Origin: an uncultured Mucispirillum sp.
GTDB lineage: Bacteria > Chrysiogenota > Deferribacteres > Deferribacterales > Mucispirillaceae
Length of the DNA stretch: 6,469 nucleotides
NCBI GenBank assembly: GCA_947177675.1
Contig: CAMWVK010000098.1
Span: 1-6,469, forward strand
Reading direction: 5' to 3'
The notes beneath the pieces were generated by a model that worked only from the letters and a program-made list of their open reading frames with translations, was not told the origin of the DNA and did no database searches. Below are positions 1-5,853 of the stretch, one piece after another. The position numbers and the translations under genes are program-made. Within the stretch, counting starts at the first letter, position 1. Each line of letters begins with the position of its first letter.

Positions 1-1404
1 GGTATAGATTATATTACAATGGATAGGAAAGCCTCTACATTATCAGGCGGTGAAGCTCAGAGAATAAGGCTTGCTACTCAGATTGGCTCAGGGCTTACTG
101 GTGTGCTTTATGTTTTAGATGAGCCATCTATTGGTCTGCATCAGAGAGATAATGATATGCTTATAGCTACTCTTAAAAACTTACGCGATATAGGCAACAG
201 TGTAATAGTTGTAGAACATGATGAAGATACTATTATGCAGTGTGACCAGATTATAGATATGGGAGTATGGGCAGGCAGAAAAGGCGGTGAAGTAGTATTT
301 CAAGGCAAGCCAGTTGAATTAATGCATTCAGAAAAATCATTAACAGGCGGCTATCTTTCAGGCAGGCTTAATATTGAAGTGCCAAAAAAAAGACTTAAAG
401 TTGATAAAAATAAAATGCTCTCTATAAAAGGTGCAAAGGAGCATAATTTAAAGAATATAAATGTAGATATTCCACTTGGTTTGATGACATGTGTAACAGG
501 TGTAAGCGGTTCAGGTAAATCTACACTAATCTTAAATATACTATATCCAGAACTTATGCGTCAACTTTACGGCTCTACATATAAAGCAGGTATGCATAAA
601 GCAGTAACTGGGGTATCTTATATTGATAAAGTCATAGATATAGACCAGTCACCAATAGGCAGAACACCACGGAGCAACCCTGTTACATATACAGATATAT
701 TTAAAGATATAAGAGAGCTTTTTGCAGTTACGCCGGAAGCTAAAAGGCGTGGCTATAATGCTGGAAGGTTTAGTTTTAATAAAAAAGGCGGCAGATGCGA
801 AATATGTCAGGGAGAAGGACATATTGAAATAGAAATGCACTTTTTGCCAGATATGTTTGTAAAATGTGATGCCTGCAATGGTTCAAGATATAATAGAGAT
901 ACACTGGATATTACATATAAAGGTAAAAATATTGCAGAATGTCTTGATATGACAGTAAACCAGTCAGTAGATTTTTTTGATAATATACCAAAACTAAAAG
1001 CAAAACTGGAAGTATTAAAAGATGTAGGTTTAGGCTATATTAAGCTTGGTCAGTCTGCCACAACATTATCAGGCGGTGAAGCTCAAAGAGTAAAACTTGC
1101 AAAGGAATTAATGAAACGCTCTACTGGTAAAACAGTATATCTTTTTGATGAACCAACTACAGGTCTGCATTTTGACGATATTAATAAGCTTATTAAAATA
1201 TTCCAAAGGCTGCGTGATAACGGCAACAGCATAGTAATTATTGAGCATAATCTGGATGTAATTAAATGTGCTGATTATATAATAGATTTAGGTCCAGAAG
1301 GTGGCGATTGCGGCGGAGAAATAGTATTTGCAGGCACACCAGAAGACTGTGTAAAATGCGAAAAATCATATACTGGTAAATATCTGAAAAACAAGTTGAA
1401 ATAA
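1..1404 (+). CDS. uvrA: UvrABC excinuclease subunit A, C-terminal half (5' partial)
   Basis: UvrA is the ATP-dependent damage-recognition subunit of nucleotide excision repair; it loads UvrB at lesions. The reading frame is open from base 1, and the codons before the first ATG (GIDYIT) match the family, so the gene starts outside the window; 467 residues are visible, about half of the usual ~940. In fragment numbering: first ABC signature LSGGEAQ at 14-20 with Walker B LDEP around D40-E41; second Walker A GVSGSGKS at 167-174; C-terminal zinc finger C266-x2-C269-x19-C289-x2-C292; second signature LSGGEAQ at 356-362; second Walker B LFDEP with D383-E384. All key residues of both composite ATP sites that fall in the window are intact, so the protein looks functional. 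It ends 41 bp before flhB with no hairpin terminator between, so read-through into flhB is plausible. The family assignment is secure. Confidence 0.98.
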   Translation, partial: GIDYITMDRKASTLSGGEAQRIRLATQIGSGLTGVLYVLDEPSIGLHQRDNDMLIATLKNLRDIGNSVIVVEHDEDTIMQCDQIIDMGVWAGRKGGEVVFQGKPVELMHSEKSLTGGYLSGRLNIEVPKKRLKVDKNKMLSIKGAKEHNLKNINVDIPLGLMTCVTGVSGSGKSTLILNILYPELMRQLYGSTYKAGMHKAVTGVSYIDKVIDIDQSPIGRTPRSNPVTYTDIFKDIRELFAVTPEAKRRGYNAGRFSFNKKGGRCEICQGEGHIEIEMHFLPDMFVKCDACNGSRYNRDTLDITYKGKNIAECLDMTVNQSVDFFDNIPKLKAKLEVLKDVGLGYIKLGQSATTLSGGEAQRVKLAKELMKRSTGKTVYLFDEPTTGLHFDDINKLIKIFQRLRDNGNSIVIIEHNLDVIKCADYIIDLGPEGGDCGGEIVFAGTPEDCVKCEKSYTGKYLKNKLK

Positions 1405-1445
1405 AGTATTCAAATAAGAGTATATATTTTAAGGTGTAGATAGAT

Positions 1446-2510
1446 ATGGCAGAAAATCAGGATGGAGCAGAAAAGAGCGAAGAAGCCACTTCCAAGAAAA
1501 AGGAAGATGCCCGAAAAGAAGGTAATGTTGCTAAAAGTATGGACTTATCTTCTGGAGTGCTGCTTGTGGCAGCAGTTGCAGCAATGTATGTCTATGTGCC
1601 TTATATGCTTGATAATTTTGAAAATCTGGTAGAGAATTTTTTTAAATTTAATAATTTTACTATTACTAAAGACTCCGCTTCTGATTTATTTATATTTTCC
1701 CTGCAGTTTATGGCAAAGGTAATATTACCCATATTTGCACTTCTTTTTGTATTAGCAATAGGTATAAACGCGTATCAAGTTGGCTTTTATATTTCTACAA
1801 AAGCAATAGAGCCTAAGTTTAATAAGCTTAATTTCTTTGCTAATTTTATGAAAACATTTTTTAATAAACGCAAGGTTGTAGAACTTATAAAATCACTTTT
1901 AAAGATATTCGTGCTGACAGCTTATGCATGGTATTTAGTACATAATGAGATTGATACAATTATTAGAATGACAGATGCAGATTACAGAGATATGATGATA
2001 TACCTTGCTCATTTAGTTTTTGATGTAGCAATACGCATTGCAGCATTGGTACTTGTAATAGGTATTGCAGACTATGCTTATCAGAAATGGCAGCATAATG
2101 AAGATTTAAAAATGACAAAGCAGGAAGTAAAAGAAGAATATAAGCAGATGGAAGGTGACCCTATTGTAAAAAACCGTATCAGACAGGCTCAAAGAGATGC
2201 AGCAAGGCAGCGTATGATGGAGGAAGTTCCTAAATCAGATGTAGTCATTACTAATCCTACCCATTATGCTGTTGCAATCAGATATGATATGGATGTAGAT
2301 AGAGCACCAAAAGTGGTGGCAAAAGGTCAGCGTTTAATGGCATTGAAAATAAAAGAAATTGCAAAAGCAAGTGGAGTAAAAATAGTAGAAGACCCACCTC
2401 TTGCTAGAACACTGTATAATTCTGTGGAAGTTGATGAGGAAATACCAGAAACACTTTATAAAACACTGGCACAAATCCTTATGACTCTTGATAAGTTTAG
2501 AAGAAATTAA
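1446..2510 (+). CDS. flhB: Flagellar type III export apparatus protein FlhB
   Basis: FlhB is the inner-membrane component of the flagellar type III export gate that switches substrate specificity from rod/hook to filament proteins. The 354 residues are the normal family length. The N-terminus has the typical charged stretch (KSEEATSKKKEDARKEGNVAKS, within residues 10-31). Four hydrophobic segments follow, at about 36-55, 83-113, 148-165 and 186-209. Next comes the conserved linker (MTKQEVKEEYKQMEGDP, 223-239) and the cytoplasmic domain. The autocleavage motif NPTH is at residues 270-273 (bases 2253-2264), close to N269 of the enterobacterial protein, with the downstream PKVVAKG and EDPPLARTLY blocks intact. 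The start is supported by AAGGTG at 1431-1436, 9 nt upstream. No flhA, fliR or other flagellar gene is in view; the left neighbour is uvrA. An injectisome SctU homologue is the alternative, but nothing here points to an injectisome. Confidence 0.96.
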   Translation: MAENQDGAEKSEEATSKKKEDARKEGNVAKSMDLSSGVLLVAAVAAMYVYVPYMLDNFENLVENFFKFNNFTITKDSASDLFIFSLQFMAKVILPIFALLFVLAIGINAYQVGFYISTKAIEPKFNKLNFFANFMKTFFNKRKVVELIKSLLKIFVLTAYAWYLVHNEIDTIIRMTDADYRDMMIYLAHLVFDVAIRIAALVLVIGIADYAYQKWQHNEDLKMTKQEVKEEYKQMEGDPIVKNRIRQAQRDAARQRMMEEVPKSDVVITNPTHYAVAIRYDMDVDRAPKVVAKGQRLMALKIKEIAKASGVKIVEDPPLARTLYNSVEVDEEIPETLYKTLAQILMTLDKFRRN

Positions 2511-2514
2511 AATT

Positions 2515-2593
2515 ATAACCTTAACTTACCCAAAAATTTAGACAAACCATATAAGGTTATTGACCATGTTAATTCCTTATATAACCTACCCAA
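2515..2593. repeat. Overlapping inverted and direct repeats behind flhB
   Basis: Directly visible: ATAACCTT (2515-2522) is the exact inverse of AAGGTTAT (2553-2560). ATATAAGG (2549-2556) is the exact inverse of CCTTATAT (2575-2582). AGGTTAT (2554-2560) is also the inverse of ATAACCT (2581-2587). The arms share bases, so only one pairing can form at a time. In addition ATAACC..TACCCAA occurs twice in direct orientation (2515-2533 and 2581-2593). It starts 4 bp after the flhB stop. It might act as a 3'-end RNA structure, a binding site, or be a remnant of a small dispersed repeat; there is no terminator-like U tract right after any of the stems. No function is claimed. Confidence 0.4.
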
Positions 2594-2614
2594 TATTTTT
2601 TTGGATAAGTTCAT

Positions 2615-2655
2615 TAAAGCATAATTTTTATAAATTATTTCTAATATATGCTTTA
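2615..2655 (+). terminator. Possible weak terminator hairpin after flhB
   Basis: TAAAGCATA (2615-2623) and TATGCTTTA (2647-2655) form a perfect 9-bp stem with a 23-nt AT-rich loop, followed by TTTTA. The loop is long, the stem has only two G-C pairs and the U run is short, so this is a weak candidate. A smaller hairpin, ATAATTT/AAATTAT (2621-2627/2632-2638), competes with it. Together with the repeats before it, this is the only hairpin-like sequence in the 243-bp spacer between flhB and the thioesterase gene. The rest (2656-2753) is plain AT-rich sequence ending in the thioesterase ribosome-binding site. Confidence 0.25.
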
Positions 2656-2753
2656 TTTTATGAGGAACATTGTAGATTTTTTGGTTTTATTAAATTAATA
2701 TGTTGTATATATAATATATTTTAATATGCTGATATTATATATAAAGGTGAATT

Positions 2754-3176
2754 ATGACAGAAGAATTACAGCGTATTAAAGAATACCACACTACACATAG
2801 TGCTTTTGCAAAAGCGATGAACATAAAAATAGTTGATTTAGATAAAGGCTGTGCAAAAACTATTATGGAGCTGAAATCCCAGCATAAAAACAGTATGGGC
2901 ATAACTCATGGTGGAGCAATATTTGCAATAGTTGATACTACATTAGGAGCAGCAGCAACAGCTTACGGCACATTTGCAGTAACTGCTGCAGCAAATATTT
3001 CTTATATCAAACCTGCCACAAAAGGTCCATTAACAGCAGAAGCAAGAGAGATTAGCAAAACAAGGAAACTTGGCACTTATGAAGTAAAAGTATATGATGG
3101 CGACAACAGTCTTATAGCTGTTGCTCAAGCTACAATGTATAGAAAAGATAAACCATATCCACCAGTAGAAAAATAA
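2754..3176 (+). CDS. PaaI-type hotdog-fold acyl-CoA thioesterase
   Basis: A small cytoplasmic hotdog-fold thioesterase of the 4HBT/PaaI group, predicted to hydrolyse acyl- or aryl-CoA thioesters to the free acid and CoA. The 140 residues match the family length. The catalytic block is clear: N46, G49, then H52-G53-G54 and D61 in the pattern NSMGITHGGAIFAIVD, with D61 at the position of the catalytic Asp of E. coli PaaI. A central ANISYIKPAT strand (80-89) and the C-terminal strands YEVKVYDGD and AVAQATMYRK complete the fold. The ribosome-binding site AAGGTG (2744-2749) lies 4 nt before the ATG. TATAAT at 2710-2715 could be a -10 element, but no good -35 is seen. No phenylacetate-degradation genes are nearby, so the in vivo substrate is unknown and paaI is not assigned as a gene name; a general housekeeping or detoxifying thioesterase is as likely. 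Confidence 0.9.
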   Translation: MTEELQRIKEYHTTHSAFAKAMNIKIVDLDKGCAKTIMELKSQHKNSMGITHGGAIFAIVDTTLGAAATAYGTFAVTAAANISYIKPATKGPLTAEAREISKTRKLGTYEVKVYDGDNSLIAVAQATMYRKDKPYPPVEK

Positions 3177-3237
3177 AAATAATTCTTCTAATGTTAATAA
3201 TATAAAAAATATTTTTAAAACATTTAAAAAAAAGTTA

Positions 3238-3266
3238 TTGACAAGAATAAATATATAGGATATAAA
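3238..3266 (+). promoter_or_regulatory. Sigma70-type promoter of the tRNA pair
   Basis: A consensus -35 TTGACA (3238-3243), a 17-bp spacer and a -10 TATAAA (3261-3266, 5 of 6) stand just before the first tRNA. Transcription would start near 3273, about 10 nt ahead of the mature 5' end, as is usual for tRNA operons. The A-rich stretch immediately upstream (3203-3233) could act as an UP element; that part is inference. Confidence 0.85.
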
Positions 3267-3282
3267 GTATTTCCTTGAATGA

Positions 3283-3356
3283 CGCGGGGTAGAGCAGCTT
3301 GGTAGCTCGTCGGGCTCATAACCCGGAGGCCGTCGGTTCAAATCCGGCCCCCGCAA
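3283..3356 (+). tRNA. Initiator tRNA-Met (fMet), anticodon CAU
   Basis: A 74-nt cloverleaf nearly identical to bacterial initiator tRNA. Initiator hallmarks are present: C1 (3283) cannot pair with A72 (3355), and three G-C pairs GGG/CCC (3312-3314/3322-3324) close the anticodon stem. The anticodon CAT is at 3317-3319. The T arm reads CGTCGGTTCAAATCCGG. The discriminator A is 3356 and the next bases are CTT, so CCA is not encoded and must be added by tRNA nucleotidyltransferase. It is the first gene of a two-tRNA transcript. Confidence 0.97.
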
Positions 3357-3365
3357 CTTATTTAT

Positions 3366-3439
3366 GGCGGTTTAGCTCAGGTGGTTAGAGCATGCGGCTC
3401 ATATCCGCAGTGTCCGGGGTTCAATTCCCTGAACCGCCA
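3366..3439 (+). tRNA. Elongator tRNA-Met, anticodon CAU
   Basis: A 74-nt cloverleaf: acceptor GGCGGTT pairs with AACCGCC; D arm AGCTCAGGTGGTTAGAGC; anticodon stem TGCGG/CCGCA with loop CTCATAT (anticodon CAT at 3400-3402); T loop TTCAATT; discriminator A at 3439. CCA is not encoded (TTT follows). It lies 9 bp after the initiator tRNA and surely shares its promoter. A CAU anticodon can also belong to tRNA-Ile2 (lysidine-modified), but the anticodon arm GCGGCTCATATCCGC and GTGTC variable loop resemble elongator Met tRNAs more, so Met is preferred. Confidence 0.9.
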
Positions 3440-3532
3440 TTTTTAACTTATCTACACTTTATTATTTAACTAATTTTTTCTTTTCTTACATTATTTTAAC
3501 TTATTATTGTATATTTTGTTGTAAAATTGTAT

Positions 3533-3537
3533 GGAGG
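3533..3537 (+). promoter_or_regulatory. Strong ribosome-binding site for the reductase's true start
   Basis: GGAGG, 4 nt before ATG 3542, is the best Shine-Dalgarno match in the window. The in-frame downstream ATG at 3664 has no such site. The block TATGGAGGTTTTATGAA (3530-3546) is matched at 16 of 17 bases before the gene at 5854, which supports 3542 as a genuine start. Confidence 0.85.
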
Positions 3538-3541
3538 TTTT

Positions 3542-4848
3542 ATGAAAACTTATACTAAAATGGTATTTTTATCTTTTTTACAGCACTGGCTGCATTTATT
3601 CTTTCACCAAGCTTTGAAAGGCTCTTAACAAGCACTTCATATTACGGATTTAGAATACATATTATGTATCTATCAGGAACTATTGGCATTATTTTAATGT
3701 CTGCTGCTGTTGTTGTTTCAGCAAGGATTTCTTTTATTAATAATATGTTTGGTGGTCTTGATAAAGCATATAATTTTCATAAACTTAGTGCAGGACTTGG
3801 CTTTTTATTTGGACTTATACATTATTTAATATCTTTTACTAACAAAATGCTGATAAAAGCAGGTATATTAGAAAGCTCCAATTCTACTAACCATTTAACA
3901 GGAACAATTTTAGAAATATATAAAGCATCATACATGTTTTTGGAACCTGCATTTATTACTATGATAGTGGTTTTCTTTATTGCAGCTTATAGAAAAATAC
4001 CGTATCACATTTTTCAACTTACCCATAAACTAATACCTGTACTTTATCTGTTTATAGCCTTTCACGCATTTACTACTATTATTAGAGGCGGCTGGGTTGG
4101 AACTATAGGTGGTGTTATACTGCATGTATTTGTTATATTTAGTGCAGTATGTGCTGTGATTACTATTCTGCAGCTTACAGGCATTATGCACAGATATAAG
4201 GGAACAGTTAGAAATATTAAAAGCATACAGAATGGTATTATAGAAATACAAATTGAAACAGATAATAAATTAGAATATAAAGCAGGTCAGTTTGTATTTT
4301 TAAAATTTAGATTTTCTTTTGAATCTCATCCATTTAGTATAGCTTCATACAGTAGTGATAATATTTTAACTTTCTATATTAAAGAATGTGGTGATTATAC
4401 TAACAAATTAATGGAAAATTTAAAAAATGGAGAAAGGGTTCATATAGAAGGTCCTTATGGACAATTTACTTTTGATGATAAAAACAATAGCCAGCTGTGG
4501 ATTGCAGGCGGTATAGGTATAACTCCATTTATTGCGGCACTTGAATATATGTCATTAAATAAAAATAATAAAAATGTAACATTAGTATTAAGCAGTGCAG
4601 GTAAATCTCCATTTGAAGACAAGCTGCATACACTTTGCAGCAAATCTAATGTCAAATTAATCACAGTGGATACTGATAAGGAAGGTATTATATCATATAA
4701 AAAGATTAAACAACTTGCTCCTGATATTATATCTTCATCAATATGGTTTTGTGGACCTTACGGGTTTAGAAGAAATATAGAAAAAGGCTTAAAAGCAGAT
4801 AATATAAGTATAAAAAACATATATTACGACAGCTTTACTTTCAGATAA
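3542..4848 (+). CDS. Ferric reductase/NADPH oxidase-like membrane flavocytochrome, with -1 frame break near the start
   Basis: A membrane flavocytochrome predicted to pass electrons from NAD(P)H via FAD and two b-type haems across the membrane; acceptor unknown (ferric iron or a partner protein). Start ATG 3542 has a strong GGAGG, but its frame stops at 3626-3628 after 28 codons. A -1 shift at T TTT TTA (3574-3580) joins it to the frame open from 3559 to 4848, giving about 435 residues. Numbering from the internal ATG at 3664: bis-haem histidines H39/H53 (HX13H) and H121/H134 (HX12H) in membrane helices; FAD motif HPFSIAS 222-228; GPYGQF 263-268; nucleotide motif AGGIGITPF 281-289; CGP 363-365. 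The frame before 3664 continues a plausible helix and loop (FFTALAAFILSPSFERLL), so the 394-residue version from 3664 would lack the first helix; that ATG has no ribosome-binding site. The family is secure; whether the intact product is made is not. Confidence 0.85.
3574..3580 (+). other. Putative -1 frameshift heptamer T TTT TTA (or one-base indel site)
   Basis: In the frame set by ATG 3542 the codons read TCT TTT TTA CAG. The heptamer T TTT TTA therefore has the canonical X XXY YYZ phase, the same heptamer as the HIV-1 gag-pol site. Slipping back one base continues as ACA GCA CTG GCT, which is the conserved reductase frame. A 4-bp hairpin CAGC/GCTG (3581-3584/3589-3592) follows directly and a 5-bp one lies at 3610-3623; neither is a convincing stimulator, and there is no Shine-Dalgarno-like stimulator upstream inside the gene. 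A tract of seven rather than six T would also restore the frame, so phase variation or a base-calling error at the homopolymer are equal alternatives. Confidence 0.55.
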
Positions 4849-4854
4849 AAATAA

Positions 4855-4888
4855 ATATCCCCTAATACATTACCATATTAGGGGATAT
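4855..4888 (-). terminator. Intrinsic terminator between convergent genes
   Basis: A perfect 13-bp stem, 4855-4867 (core TATCCCCTAATA) with 4876-4888, and an 8-nt loop. Read on the minus strand it is followed by TTTATTTTTAT (bases 4854 down to 4844), a good U tract, so it should terminate the DUF4241 gene, whose stop lies 44 nt upstream. On the plus strand the hairpin follows the reductase stop by 6 nt but is followed by AAAGTAG, so termination in that direction would be weaker. Confidence 0.85.
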
Positions 4889-4931
4889 AAAGTAGACGGA
4901 TATAATATATGTTAATTAGAGTTTGTTTTAA

Positions 4932-5675
4932 TTAATTCTCATCATCTTCATCACTAAGTTCCACATCTATAAACTGAATTACAAGCTGGCATATATTGCC
5001 ATCTTTATCTTCTGCCACATATACAGGATAGTAACCTTCACCATAAGGGGAAGAAAAAAGGACTGCATTATTTTTATCATTTACATTATAATTTGCCCAG
5101 TCACCATCTGGATACTGATATTTTGGGTTATCTTTTGCACTTTTTTCAAGCTCTATGGAGTAAATATCTGTATAAGCATCAAAATCTTCATCAGCTTCTT
5201 CCCTTTTTGTAAGTTCTTCAGCTAATACATCATAGCCATCTCTATCAATAAAACAAGCAAGACCAGTATCTACTATTATTCCAAAAAAATCACCCTGATT
5301 TTCTATTTCTGATAAATCTTCATCACCATATAATGCTTCCCTGTATGTAACAGGCACATTATCTGTAAATTTTATGCGGACAAGTGCAATAGAGCTTGCC
5401 ATCTCTTCTTCTTCATCAACTACTATTGATGCAGTAACAGGAAACTCACCTTTAGGAAATACATCAAAAAAATGACTAACACCATTTTCAAGACATGCTG
5501 TTGGGTCGCATGCTATAATTTCACCAGAAGTGATTTTTATATTTCCAAGTTCTACTGTATCTATTTTGCAGCCAGCTATCTCTTTATCAGTAAAATATTT
5601 TTCAAGAGAATTTTCCGGACACATGATAGATTTCTTTTTATTATAAACTTCCAGCCATTCTTTATCAACTTTCAT
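4932..5675 (-). CDS. DUF4241 domain protein, function unknown
   Basis: A 247-residue soluble, very acidic protein with no signal peptide or membrane segment. It matches the DUF4241 pattern as I know it: an N-terminal GxIxxxSGEIIACDP block (SGEIIACDP at residues 50-58), then VFPKGEFPV (72-80), FGIIVDTGLACFID (131-144), and the C-terminal GEGYYPVY...DGNICQLVIQF block (around 212-235). It ends in a run of Asp/Glu. The biochemical role of the family is unknown and none is proposed. Start choice: an ATG four codons upstream (5687) is in frame, but it would be only about 6 nt from the predicted transcription start and lacks a ribosome-binding site, whereas ATG 5675 has GGAG 6 nt upstream. The gene stands alone: convergent with the reductase on one side, divergent from an exported protein on the other, with its own promoter and terminator. 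Confidence 0.85.
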   Translation of the reverse strand: MKVDKEWLEVYNKKKSIMCPENSLEKYFTDKEIAGCKIDTVELGNIKITSGEIIACDPTACLENGVSHFFDVFPKGEFPVTASIVVDEEEEMASSIALVRIKFTDNVPVTYREALYGDEDLSEIENQGDFFGIIVDTGLACFIDRDGYDVLAEELTKREEADEDFDAYTDIYSIELEKSAKDNPKYQYPDGDWANYNVNDKNNAVLFSSPYGEGYYPVYVAEDKDGNICQLVIQFIDVELSDEDDEN

Positions 5676-5681
5676 ATTGTT

Positions 5682-5685
5682 CTCC
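5682..5685 (-). promoter_or_regulatory. Ribosome-binding site deciding the DUF4241 start
   Basis: GGAG on the minus strand, 6 nt before ATG 5675. It overlaps the upstream ATG at 5687 (ATGGAG). Other starts here also have ATGGAG as their ribosome-binding site (3531, 5843), so that upstream ATG is best read as part of the site rather than a start codon. Confidence 0.75.
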
Positions 5686-5700
5686 ATTATTTATATCTTT

Positions 5701-5729
5701 ATTATCTTATATTTTATATCGTTTGTCAA
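5701..5729 (-). promoter_or_regulatory. Sigma70-type promoter of the DUF4241 gene
   Basis: On the minus strand: consensus -35 TTGACA (5729-5724), a 17-bp spacer and -10 GATAAT (5706-5701, 5 of 6). Start of transcription would be near 5694, leaving a leader of about 19 nt before ATG 5675. Confidence 0.8.
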
Positions 5730-5776
5730 ATATATAATTTGTAACAGCATACACACCCTGTTTCATAAAAGATTTC

Positions 5777-5793
5777 ATTTTTTGGTAAAAAAT
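5777..5793. repeat. Perfect inverted repeat just upstream of a -35 box
   Basis: ATTTTTT (5777-5783), GGT, AAAAAAT (5787-5793): a 7-bp perfect inverted repeat with a 3-bp centre, ending 2 bp before the TTGACA at 5795. It could be an operator or an A/T-tract UP element, or chance in AT-rich DNA. Confidence 0.3.
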
Positions 5794-5794
5794 A

Positions 5795-5823
5795 TTGACA
5801 TTACTTATTTAATGTTTTATGTT
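5795..5823 (+). promoter_or_regulatory. Sigma70-type promoter of the exported-protein gene
   Basis: Consensus -35 TTGACA (5795-5800), a 17-bp spacer and -10 TATGTT (5818-5823, 4 of 6). It directs transcription rightward from about 5830, 24 nt before ATG 5854. It is back to back with the minus-strand promoter; the two -35 boxes are 65 bp apart. Confidence 0.65.
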
Positions 5824-5853
5824 ATGAACAGATTTTTAAATTATGGAGTTTTT

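Noticed and set aside
649..840. Minus-strand frame inside uvrA
   Set aside because: Lies entirely opposite a conserved uvrA region containing the zinc finger; it has no ribosome-binding site or recognisable protein.
2566..2724. A 52-codon plus-strand frame in the spacer after flhB, with AAGG nine bases before its ATG
   Set aside because: Its composition (Phe, Ile, Leu, Tyr, Cys) is what AT-rich noncoding DNA gives, it runs through the repeats and hairpin, and no motif is visible. Conservation in relatives would reopen it.
3205..3216. A/T palindrome AAAAATATTTTT after the thioesterase gene as a terminator
   Set aside because: It has no G-C pairs and would not form a stable hairpin; it is better seen as an A/T tract upstream of the tRNA promoter.
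3030..3356. Minus-strand frame of 108 codons over the thioesterase 3' end and the initiator tRNA
   Set aside because: Its first 28 or so residues (GPDLNRRPPGYEPDE) are the antisense translation of the initiator tRNA, a well-known false gene; the rest is low-complexity Phe/Ile-rich sequence opposite a real gene and spacer.
4030..4664. Two minus-strand frames (4030-4251 and 4455-4664) opposite the reductase
   Set aside because: Both are opposite conserved haem and FAD/NAD motifs and have no protein-like features.
3664..4848. Taking ATG 3664 as the true start of the reductase
   Set aside because: There is no ribosome-binding site, the frame is open and family-like upstream, and the first membrane helix would be lost. 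The start at 3542 plus a -1 step explains the sequence better.
5472..5744. Plus-strand frame opposite the DUF4241 gene start
   Set aside because: Aromatic-rich shadow translation of the DUF4241 N-terminus and its promoter, with no ribosome-binding site.
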